A model generated the notes under the pieces. It was not told the origin of the DNA and searched no databases. It saw only the letters and a program-made list of their open reading frames with translations. Shown one piece after another: positions 55,501 through 64,000 of a DNA stretch of 64,000 bases. Source of the stretch: Sinotaia quadrata (taxonomy: Eukaryota > Mollusca > Gastropoda > Architaenioglossa > Viviparidae); contig CM054177.1 of NCBI GenBank assembly GCA_028829895.1, positions 76,066,663 through 76,130,662 on the forward strand, written 5' to 3'. Within the stretch, counting starts at the first letter, position 1, and the number at the start of each line of letters is the position of its first letter. A program made the translations under genes and the position numbers.

Positions 55501-55913
55501 AGATTATCAATTTATCAAATTTGCTAAACAGTATGAAAAGTACGCCCGGAATCTTCCATGCAATAAATGTGTCTAAGAAAACCCCACATTATTATGTAAA
55601 AAAAGACTAAAGTGATTGAAGAATACTACAACGTTGTGTACAGATGACTCTGGCAGGGAACAATTCTGCTCACGTCTTCAATCGGCTTGGAAAAGTGAAA
55701 GCTATTCTGGAATGTCGGCATTGGTGTTCTGGCAAATATCTGTGATTAATTCTATTCTGCCTTCCGTTTTCGAATGCTCACTTCTTTTCATGTGCCAGGG
55801 CTGGATCTAGTTTTGTTTGACCCTCCACCACCACCACCCAGTTCTATTGTTCTCCAGGACAAATTTTAAACTCTACTCTCACTGCTTTAGGTATATGATA
55901 TGTTTTATGTATA

Positions 55914-55972
<59 letters not shown>

Positions 55973-56529
55973 TTGTGTGTGCGTGCATACGTGTAGGTAA
56001 TAAATATACATGAAATAGCAAAAGTCCGTTCTCATAGCTAAAAATAAATTTTATTTATATTAAATTCAGTTCCTTGTACTTTTAAATTTATTTATTTATC
56101 GACATTCTTAAACTTATGATGGCTAATTATAGTGATTGATTTGAATTATTATAATTAGGATGATTATGACTTAATGTTTAGAGTGTTTCTTTCTGACTTT
56201 TGCCCGAAACAAACATCAACAGTTCTACCGTGATTTGTGCTGTAGATTTACCCATATCTAATGGAAATAGATTTATTTTACCTGTTATATAATGGATGTA
56301 TGAGTAGTTCTCCTTCCTTTGACATAGTTTTAGTATAGTGTATATTATATAGGAATACATATTTTACTTATTACTTTCCCAGTAATTATATACAAATGAA
56401 TATATTACTTTACCAGTTTTAGTATAGTATATACTACATTGAAATGCAAATTTTACTATGTCACCTTTTTTAAAATATATTATACATTTTACTTTGGTAG
56501 TTTGGGGTATATTATACTGTATACTCTAA
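55501..56529. other. Non-coding segment missing from the right copy
   Basis: Separates the two halves of the left copy. Contains a (GT)n tract at 55917-55972 and AT-rich repeats around TTTAGTATAGT (56330, 56417). No gene seen. Confidence 0.6.
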
Positions 56530-56850
56530 TTTAAAAGGCAAGCCCATTTATTCATATAACTAAGTTTAAAATTTTATAAAAACAATTAAAAGTAGTCCTA
56601 AGATGGACAATGTAAAAATATCACATTTAATCTAGATCAGACCTCATTTAGATATATTTAAAGCGGATGGACAAAAAGCTTTCATAGGACAAAATATTCT
56701 GGCGTACAAATGAAAAGTATGATGAAACAATATTGAGGTTACAATGTGTTTAATGTGTTTTAAAATTAAAGCTGATGGACAATAAGCTTTTATAGACGAA
56801 ATATTCATGTATATAAGAAAAGTATGATGAAACAATATAGATTATAGCCG
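56530..56850. repeat. Local duplication, left copy, part 2
   Basis: Matches 62415-62720. Each copy also has an internal about 120-bp near-repeat (GGACAAAAAGCTTTCATAGG / GGACAATAAGCTTTTATAGA). Confidence 0.88.
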
Positions 56851-56861
56851 ATATTTTGATT

Positions 56862-56972
56862 GAGTGTAGGGGGGCGCTTCCGGCTTCCGATAGAGGGTAT
56901 AAATGTGTTTTATATGGTAGGCAAACTAGGCAAGCGCGAAAGCGGCGGAAGCCGGAAGCGCCCCCTACACTC
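56862..56972. repeat. 111-bp hairpin with GC-rich inverted repeats
   Basis: GAGTGTAGGGG...CGCTTCCGGCTTCC (56862-56888) pairs with its complement at 56947-56972 across a 58-bp loop. The arms differ only in the length of the G run. MITE-like, but no target duplication was found. Confidence 0.8.
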
Positions 56973-57189
56973 CATCCATCCAGGCAAACTAGGTTACGAG
57001 GTCAGCGCGCTTTCACTCACTCACTTCATAGATCGACGAACACGCGCACAGCCATGCGTGACCTCGAACCTGGATCAGCTTTAATTACATTTCTTGTGTG
57101 TCTCCAGGTTAAGAGGTTAGGAGGTGAGGGTCATCGCGCATTCCGTTTATCACTCATGCTCTGACTGTCATTCACACGGCGATCGCCCT

Positions 57190-57197
57190 CACACACA

Positions 57198-57238
<41 letters not shown>

Positions 57239-57243
57239 GCACG

Positions 57244-57280
<37 letters not shown>
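57190..57280. repeat. (CA)n microsatellite with ACGC interruption
   Basis: Two CA tracts around a CGCACGCACGCACG core. Confidence 0.9.
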
Positions 57281-57282
<2 letters not shown>

Positions 57283-57977
57283 CATATACAGATGAGAAAG
57301 ACTGTTTAAAGTCGATCTGCAGAAAGAGTGTTAATACTTTGGGTTTTGATGTTTTGTCTGCAATAAGAAGCCTGTATAATTGCTTTGCAGTGGTGCTTGG
57401 TGTGAAAGTAAAGCTGCGTTTACAAGATTTTGCAATGTGAGTACACGTATACATGCAGCATAGAATGGGAGTGGATCTTGATGCATTGTGGGTGTGTGCT
57501 ACTGAAAGTGTAACCTGATGTGCGTGCTAGTTGTATACCCAACCACATGTGTCCAGAAATGTTCCCAGGGGGACTCTTTTCCTACTGGCGATTTTGCCCA
57601 CCTATGCCAACAGCCAACTGTAGATTTTAGTTTCTATGTTCACTACCCCCACCACTCCCTCTCTAGGGGGCAAAAACATGGTCGCTCTTTTCACCAATTT
57701 CTGTTTTCCTGCCCATAGGAAATTGAAAACCATTTATTATATCAGTGTAGTGGTGGAGGCACTGCGGCTGCGTACCATAGTTTGGACAAAACCATGATAT
57801 TCTCTAATTTCATGCTGCCGAAAATCAACAGATATCGGCTTTTGTAAAGGGCTAACGTCTTTGGGATATTTTAGCACACTGTGTGCCATATGTCATCCGG
57901 GGTTGCGGCATGAAAAGGACCCCAAAAATTGTGATAGATTTGACCCACTTTACACCTAGTGTGTTATCTCCCCTTCC

Positions 57978-58190
57978 TCACCACCCGCTGAGGTGCAGTC
58001 CTTTACTTTTCACTAAGTTCAGTTCCACCCTGGAGGCATGGCTGTATACCAGTTGGTGACAATGCGTGCTGATTAGTGGTCTTGACAAGCAGTTGTTGCT
58101 GTTATCAGCGAAAGCGCTAATTTTCACAGCTTCTTTCTTACCAGGGACTTTAATGCCATGTAAGGTATTGTCGTCACAGATCTTTTTCAA
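57978..58190 (-). pseudogene. LINE reverse transcriptase palm fragment
   Basis: Contains GIKVPGKKEAVKISAFADN. The catalytic F/Y-A-D-D motif reads FADN, so the second Asp is lost. Followed by ELNLVKSKGLHLSGW. Confidence 0.75.
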
Positions 58191-58384
58191 AACCAGTTCT
58201 AGACACAGAACATATAGTGGCGTCGACTAACTACCACCTCCCTTTCTTTGGAGAGAAGGATGGCAGGTGACAGTAGATTAGCGTTTGCATCGTCTTTGCA
58301 GAGAAATGTGATGTAGGACAGTCTTTGTGTCCGTGAATGTGCCCAAAGTTTGGACAGCCCGATAAACTCTGGCAAGAATTGGTG

Positions 58385-58816
58385 CTAAGTCCTGTATGAA
58401 GTGGGAGTAAAATTCCTTTGGGAGGCTGTCTGGGTCAGGGGATTTATTGTTGCCCACGTCTGTGATGGACTCGTCGTATTTCGTCCGTCGATAAGGAGGC
58501 TCCTAGCATGTCCGCGTCGCTGTCGTCTGCTTGGGCCAGATAAAAGAGTGTCTCTTCGGCTTCTGTTTCGTCGTCTGTGTAGGTCTTTGTAGAAGTCCCT
58601 GAATGCATCCAGTATTGTGTCAGTGGTGGAACACTTCTGTCCCGTCTTTGACACTACGTTCCTGATTATCTTTCTACAGCCCTTTGTTAATTCTTTCCTG
58701 AGAAAATATCTACTAGGTTTTTCGGTAATTTCAAGCTCGTTTGCTCTAGCTCTTATCTGTGCTCCTACAAGTTTATCTCCTTCCATCTGTCTAAACCGGC
58801 CTTTAATCTTATTCAT
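58385..58816 (-). pseudogene. LINE linker region fragment
   Basis: AQIRARANELEITEKPSRYF and NVVSKTGQKCSTTDTILDAF correspond to the segment between endonuclease and RT. The frame is lost after FYKDLHRRRN. Confidence 0.7.
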
Positions 58817-59248
58817 TTCTTCAAATTTCTTCTCATTTTCTAGGGCTAAATATTTACAAGATAGGGTTTTAAGGTCCCTGTCCCGTTGTCTAGCATTGAG
58901 TCTACTGTGGTCGATGGAGATAGCTCTTATGTCAGTCTTTTAACTCCTCCCACCACTTTAAGACAGTGTCATCTTCGGGGTATGTCACGTGAGGCGAAGA
59001 ATAGTATGTGTTTATTTTTCTCTGTGTAGTCTATGTCAAGTCGGACGTTTTGAATTTCCAATAGCTTCGTCCTATGTTGATGTCAGTTATGTCCGCTATA
59101 GTACATGTTACGTAGTCGTGGTCTGAGAAGGAGCACAAGTCATGCCGCCCGCGCTCACTAAACTGTTTCTGAGGGAGGGGGTAAGTATATGCGATCTAGG
59201 CGGCATCCGATGCCGCGCCCTTGCCAGGTTACCGCTTTTGCCCTAGTG

Positions 59249-60556
59249 CAGGGGTCTCAAACTCGCGGCCCGCGGGCCATTTGCGGCCCGCGTGACGATA
59301 TTTTGTGGCCCCCACTTGATATCAAAGTTTAGTGATAGTGCGGCCCGCACGTTTTTCTCACGCAGCTTGGGAGTTTTTGTTTTTGTCACTTGTGGGCTAC
59401 CATACGTCAGGATCGTGACAGTAACGGTGTGTTGCCAAACTCGGCGACTTTCTTTCCCAAGCCTGTTACATATTGCTACTGTTTAGCAAAGTTCAAAAGC
59501 ATCCAGATCTAGCAAGCTAATTCTATATAGATTATAGACCCTACAGGCCTACACACAGATGAGTGGTTCGGAAAAAACAGCATTTTCATGTCGAAAAAGC
59601 AGGTGAATGGTTTAGCAAAGAAGAAAAATAGTAGACTGAAAGAACAGAAAAGGAAGAACAGAAAAATAACCAAGGTACATTGGCTTAGCCTGGGACAGTT
59701 CTTGAAGAGGTTTTATGAGTTGAGAGCAGAAGTGAAAACCTTCATGGAGAAGGATGGGATGGCTGTTCCTGTACTAAGTGATCCCAAATGGCTCATGGAC
59801 TTAGCTTTTCTTGTTGACATCATACAAGAGCTGAATGTACTGAACAAGAAATTACAAGGCCAGGGGCAGCTTGTCAGCACAGCATATGACAATGTCAGAG
59901 CATTTTCCACAAAAGGTGTGTTACGGAAAGCCCAGCTTTCTCAGACAAACCTCTGCCATTTCCCAGAATGTAAGGCACTCATGGATTGTGGCACACTATT
60001 CAGTGGTGAGAAGTATGTTGATGCCATTGTAAAGCTGCATGAAGAATTTGATCACAGGTTTGCAGAATTCAAAAAACACAGAACTACCTTTCAAATATTT
60101 GCTGACCCCTTCTCCTTCGATGTGGAAGATTCCCCTCCTGTGCTTCAAATGGAGCTAATTGACATACATTGTAATTCTGAACTCAAAGCCAAGTTCAGGG
60201 AGGTGAGTGGAAAAACAGAAAAGCTTGGGCAGTTTTTAAGAGAATTGCCCCTTACCTTCCCTGAGCTTTCCAGGATGTTCAAGCGGACCAAGTGCCTTTT
60301 GGGGAGCACCTATCTGTGTGTAAAGCTCTTCTCCACCATGAACTTTAATAAGTCAAAATTCAGGTCCAGACTTACTGATGAGCATCTTCAAGCCACACTG
60401 AGGGTCTCAGTGGCTTCCTCCCTGAAGCCAAATGTGTCTGAGCTATGTAAGAGGAAGCGTTGCCAGGTCTCTGGTAGCAGGGAATAATGATGCGGCCTAG
60501 CTTCACCCAGACTCTACTTTCGGCGGCCCCCAGGTAAAATGAGTTTGAGACCCCTG
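59249..60556 (+). mobile_element. hAT element with perfect ends, nested in the LINE
   Basis: 1308 bp. Terminal inverted repeats are identical over 16 bp: CAGGGGTCTCAAACTC (59249-59264) and its complement (60541-60556). They are bounded by perfect 8-bp target duplications CCCTAGTG (59241-59248 and 60557-60564), the hallmark of hAT transposition. It lies inside the endonuclease domain of the LINE, and the LINE reading resumes on the other side. The subterminal region is rich in GCGGCCCGCG. It carries one long open frame. Perfect ends and an open frame suggest recent insertion. Confidence 0.95.
59588..60487 (+). CDS. Internally deleted hAT transposase (GTF2IRD2/ZBED-like), 299 aa
   Basis: Starts MSKKQVNGLAKKK, then a Lys/Arg-rich stretch to residue 29, then VHWLSLGQFLKRFYEL (30-45), VLSDPKWLMDLAFLVDI (62-78), LCHFPE (122-127), FQIFADPFSFDVED (168-181), LQMELIDIHCNSELKAKF (186-203) and LLGSTYLCVKLFSTMN (237-252), KSKFRSRLTDEHL (255-267). 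This is the C-terminal half and dimerisation region of hAT transposases related to GTF2IRD2 and ZBED5. The usual N-terminal BED finger and the two catalytic-Asp blocks (present in the 24.7-26.5 kb copy) are missing, although the initiating MSKK is kept, as after an in-frame internal deletion. Position 245 is Val where I expect Glu (CE-x-LFS). It cannot be catalytic but could bind or dimerise. Confidence 0.85.
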   Translation: MSKKQVNGLAKKKNSRLKEQKRKNRKITKVHWLSLGQFLKRFYELRAEVKTFMEKDGMAVPVLSDPKWLMDLAFLVDIIQELNVLNKKLQGQGQLVSTAYDNVRAFSTKGVLRKAQLSQTNLCHFPECKALMDCGTLFSGEKYVDAIVKLHEEFDHRFAEFKKHRTTFQIFADPFSFDVEDSPPVLQMELIDIHCNSELKAKFREVSGKTEKLGQFLRELPLTFPELSRMFKRTKCLLGSTYLCVKLFSTMNFNKSKFRSRLTDEHLQATLRVSVASSLKPNVSELCKRKRCQVSGSRE

Positions 60557-61199
60557 CCCTAGTGTGTTGTCACTGAGAAGGGTAGACAGTTCCCGCCAGC
60601 CCTCTGTACCCCTCTCCGCGTAACCCCCTATCTTGTCGATGGTAGGACTGGCGATGCAGTTAAAATCACATATTGTCAGTCTAGGTGTCAGTAGGGTTGG
60701 GTATAAGTCGTGAAAAAAAACTGTTTCCTTTCAAGAGGGTTGTTGGGTGCGTATACATTTACCAATCTCATTGGGGAACCGTTTACTGATATGTCTACAC
60801 ACACGTGTCGCCCTTCATAGTCGAAGTTAAAATGGTCTAAACTATAGTGTAACTTATTATTTAAATAAATACCAACGCCCTTGCCTCTAGTGTGACTGAG
60901 TGACCAAATAATTATACCTTCTAATTTTTTCGCTATGGATTTGCCTAATTCTAAGCTATCAATGTGTGTTTCCTGTAACAGACATTTGCCTGTCTATTTC
61001 GCTATGGATTTGCCTAATTCTAAACTATCAATGTGTGTTTCCTGTAACAGACATTTGCCTGTCTATTTTTATCTCTATGCTGCTTTAAAATGCTTATTTT
61101 CTTATTGTTTCTAAGGCCGTTACAGTTAATACTAACAATATTTAAAACGGTTAGGTTAAATTAAAATATATAGGTTACACTACAGGGTAAAAAATTCTA

Positions 61200-61830
61200 C
61201 AAGTACTTACTGAGGTAATACATAAGTAAGAAAGAATGTATAATACAATTTAGAAGTACTTACTGAGGTAATACATAAATAAGAAAGAATGTATAATACA
61301 ATCTAGAATTACTTACTGAGGTAATACATAAGTAAGAAAGAATGTATAATACAATCTAGAATTACTTACTGAGGTAATACATAAGTAAGAAAGAATGTAT
61401 AATACAATCTAGAATTACTTACTGAGGTAATACATAAGTAAGAAAGAATGTATAATACAATCTAGAATTACTTACTGAGGTAATACATAAGTAAGAAAGA
61501 ATGTATAATACAATCTAGAATTACTTACTGAGGTAATACATAAGTAAGAAAGAATGTATAATACAATCTAGAATTACTTACTGAGGTAATACATAAGTAA
61601 GAAAGAATGTATAATACAATCTAGAATTACTTACTGAGGTAATACATAAGTAAGAAAGAATGTATAATACAATCTAGAATTACTTACTGAGGTAATACAT
61701 AAGTAAGAAAGAATGTATAATACAATCTAGAATTACTTACTGAGGTAATACATAAGTAAGAAAGAATGTATAATACAATCTAGAATTACTTACTGAGGTA
61801 ATACATAAGTAAGAAAGAATGTATAATAAG
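61200..61830. repeat. 53-bp minisatellite, about 12 copies
   Basis: Unit TTACTGAGGTAATACATAAG plus TAAGAAAGAATGTATAATACAATCTAGAA. Inner copies are identical; only the first two and the last differ. Confidence 0.95.
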
Positions 61831-61884
61831 ATAAAAGTTCTTTCTCGCTCGCTTACAAACACGCAGGAATACACGCAGCGTGTT

Positions 61885-61978
61885 TCTGTCAGTGTTGATG
61901 TCAGTGTTGATGTCAGTGTTGATGTCAGTGTTGATGACAGTGTTGATGTCAGTGTTGATGTCAGTGTTGATGACAGAT
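61885..61978. repeat. 12-bp minisatellite
   Basis: About eight TCAGTGTTGATG units, some with GACAGTGTTGATG. Confidence 0.9.
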
Positions 61979-62024
61979 CGATGGTAAGAAGATAAATGCG
62001 TTCACTGTTGTAAAGTATACATGT

Positions 62025-62167
62025 CACGCCGCCAACTAAAAGCAACACTAAAATGTCGGCTTGTAAAATGTAGGGGAACCCCCGACGAATTTTAAGAATA
62101 AAGAAATGAAACCTGAAATTCTTTTTCACTATTGGCTCGGTTTATTTGTATCTTTACGTCGCCGTGC

Positions 62168-62256
<89 letters not shown>

Positions 62257-62725
62257 TCTGTCTCTGTCTCTAAAGTACTTCGCTGTGTAGTGGAATAGTC
62301 TTGAGGAAACTATATCAAGCAATGTCACACCTACATTTTTTCTACAAGTAAAATTCACAAAAATGTCGTTATTATTAAGTTGTATAGTGAATTTATTTCT
62401 TTTTCCTGCATGCCCTATGTTAAAAGGCAAGCCCATTTATTCATATAACTAAGTAAAAATGATTAACTAAGTAAACAATTAAAAGTAGTCCTAAGATGGA
62501 CAATGTAAAAATATCACATTTAATCTAGATCAGACCTCATTTAGATATATTTAAAGTTAAAGCGGATGGACAAAAAGCTTTCATAGGACAAAATATTCTG
62601 GCGTACAAATGAAAAGTATGATGAAACAATATTGAGGTTACAATGTGTTTAATGTATTTTAAAATTAAAGCGGATGGACAATAAGCTTTAATAGACGAAA
62701 TATTCATGTACATAAGAAAATGCTG
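62025..62725. repeat. Local duplication, right copy
   Basis: Counterpart of 55180-55500 plus 56530-56850, here joined by only about 40 bp. Contains (CT)n at 62170-62254. The pair flanks the LINE/hAT nest. Confidence 0.88.
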
Positions 62726-62739
62726 GCATTTTAGTGTGT

Positions 62740-62935
62740 TAAGTGGATATAAAACACATTTAGGAACAGCTCTTAATAAAGTCTAGTTACACGAAATCAT
62801 TTGTTTAATTGTGCGGGAAAATAAAGACTTAGAAACAGAAAACAACTAGATGAGTGTGAAACATTTCTTAATAAAGTCTAATTACACGAAATCATTGGTT
62901 TAATTGTGCCAGACAACTAGACGAGTGTGGAATCT
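62740..62935. repeat. About 105-bp tandem pair
   Basis: CTTAATAAAGTCTARTTACA and CGAAATCATTKGTTTAATTG occur twice. Confidence 0.8.
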
Positions 62936-62939
62936 GTAG

Positions 62940-63830
62940 GCAGGCAGCACGGTGCTTCGAAGGAGAAGAACTGGGTGGGATGGTTAAATTGTCGAAACAC
63001 GTTAAAAGTGTTAGTGGGGGGAGGGAACTGTAGAGAATATTACGGTTAAGTGTGTTATCTTTTGCCTTTGGCTTAAGGGTAGATCAGTTTTGTCAATTTG
63101 AATTTCCTCACATCTAAAATGGCGCAGATCGATTGTGTCACGTTCCATGCCAGGACAGAAGGTTCAGTAAAGGTCAAATGTGATCGAATACTAGAGGTTA
63201 TTTTTTTTTACATCTTACTCAGAGAAAATATAACTGTAACTAGTTAAAGTATAACTTGTGATTACTCACCAATAGTTAGCTTTTGTTGCAAGAATTGATG
63301 ACGATGTGTGGTTACTTCATAACGAGTCAAAGTTACACTCAAGTAATCAAACGATACCAAATCCAATAATCACAGCAGACAAACAATGATGCATACAGAG
63401 AGATAAATTAAAAAATTGTGGCTCGCCCCAAATGCCACACAATCATGCTAAGAATGTGTACAAGTAAAAGAATAGAAGATAGTAAGACGTACATTCGGAT
63501 GACATTTAATAAAGTGACAATCAGTAAAAATGAAATAGAAGAAGGAGAGCTACTATCGGATCTTAAATATAAAATATCATAAAGTGTATGCACAGTAAAA
63601 TCATTCAATGAGTATATTTGCCTACTTTTGCTGCTCGGCTAATTCTTGGTCATAAGGAGCAAGTGAACGAATGTGAGTGAGTGTTTCCACTTACACAATA
63701 ACTCATTCTTCCTTGACAGTAATCACAATTACAATGTCCAATAGATTTCATAGTTTAATGCCACTCAAATCAAAAGAAATCTATTATGACATGCATTTAA
63801 CACAACGGTCTCCAGTCGTGTGCCCCCGGT
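62940..63830. other. No gene seen
   Basis: AT-rich sequence without recognised repeats or coding domains. Confidence 0.45.
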
Positions 63831-63834
63831 TGTC

Positions 63835-63924
63835 ATGGTGCTCGCCGATGCATTTCAGAAGGCCCTCGACGAGGTTGAAAGAAGTGCAGATAATGGTTGT
63901 TCCATTCAACCTGTCCTCACTCAG
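63835..63924 (+). CDS. Possible first coding exon of an unknown gene
   Basis: The ATG at 63835 opens 30 codons (MVLADAFQKALDEVERSADN, then GCSIQPVLTQ) ending at a CAG|GTTAGG donor. GC content and codon use look coding against AT-rich surroundings, and the peptide forms a plausible amphipathic helix. The frame is open about 45 bp further upstream, so the segment could instead be an internal exon. I do not recognise the protein; the rest would lie right of the window. Confidence 0.35.
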
Positions 63925-64000
63925 GTTAGGCTCTCTAAATTATTCAAAGCAAAACTAATTTTGTAAATGTCATATATTATGAAGACGAATTCTCTTGAGC

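Larger units (their letters stand above)
57500..61140 (-). mobile_element. LINE with APE endonuclease and RT (L1/Tx1-like), split by a hAT element
   Basis: Minus strand. 61130-60570: INCNGLRNNKK, LLQETHIDSLELGKSIAK, VNVYAPNN and DFNCIASPTIDKIGG, the APE-type endonuclease. 59240-58950: WQGRGIGCRLDRIY and FSDHDYVT, its C-terminal part. 58820-58620: KLVGAQIRARANELEITEKP and YFLRKEL, the linker. 58450-57980: DSLPKEFYSHFIQDLAPIL, then GIKVPGKKEAVKISAFADN and LNLVKSKG, the RT palm with FADN where FADD is expected. 57720-57500: VVNIETKIYSWLLA, the thumb. Frameshifts, stops, an RT deletion near 58220 and a tandem 62-bp duplication (60934-61060) show it is dead. L1/Tx1 placement is from motif memory. 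Confidence 0.8.

Noticed and set aside
58617..58943. 108-codon plus-strand frame
   Set aside because: Antisense shadow of the LINE linker region.

Overview
This looks like a 64-kb piece of an AT-rich animal nuclear genome, probably a lophotrochozoan and most likely a mollusc. The reasons are spliced genes with GT-AG introns of 1-4 kb, dense CA/GT, GA/CT and GATA microsatellites, many minisatellites, several hAT transposons and LINE families, and a short element rich in TTAGGG-like motifs. The taxonomic call is inference. No bacterial operon, CRISPR array, rRNA or tRNA gene was recognised.

The only convincing host genes are four members of a claudin/PMP22-like four-transmembrane family. All lie on the minus strand in one tandem array: gene 1 (2120-3937, last exon left of the window), gene 2 (13762-20491), gene 3 (29196-34252) and gene 4 (45598-48631). 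The three complete genes each have three coding exons with both introns in phase 1, and they join to open frames of 258, 213 and 221 residues. Exon 1 carries TM1 and the W...G-[LV]-W-x2-C...C first extracellular loop. Exon 2 carries TM2. Exon 3 carries TM3, TM4 and a cytoplasmic tail. Genes 1 and 2 come from a tandem duplication with a unit of about 16.5 kb: 1-5735 matches 16483-22135. Within it the first extracellular loop is far more diverged than TM1, exon 2 or the introns.

Layout: 1-5.7 kb is duplicon copy A. 5.7-13.4 kb is repeat-rich and holds a decayed RNase H LINE and a fold-back repeat. 13.7-20.5 kb is gene 2 and 16.5-22.1 kb is duplicon copy B. 22.1-26.5 kb is a mobile-element cluster (a Ty3-like RT fragment and two broken hAT elements). 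26.5-29.1 kb is minisatellites. 29.2-34.3 kb is gene 3. 31.3-36.2 kb holds two copies of a long unclassified repeat, the first inside gene 3. 38.8-41 kb holds GATA arrays. 41.1-42.7 kb is a LINE with a restriction-like endonuclease, split by a 142-bp TTAGGG-rich element. 45-48.8 kb is gene 4 with a TATA promoter and a 68-bp satellite downstream of its stop. 49.5-51.3 kb is a probable retroposon inside a minisatellite. 52.4-53.9 kb is another long-repeat copy. 55.2-62.7 kb is a local duplication flanking a LINE that contains an intact-ended, internally deleted hAT element. A possible first exon of another gene lies near 63.8 kb on the plus strand.

The claudin-like proteins presumably act in the plasma membrane, perhaps at cell junctions. 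That role comes from family knowledge, not from the sequence. The most interesting biology is the expanding gene array with a fast-changing extracellular loop.
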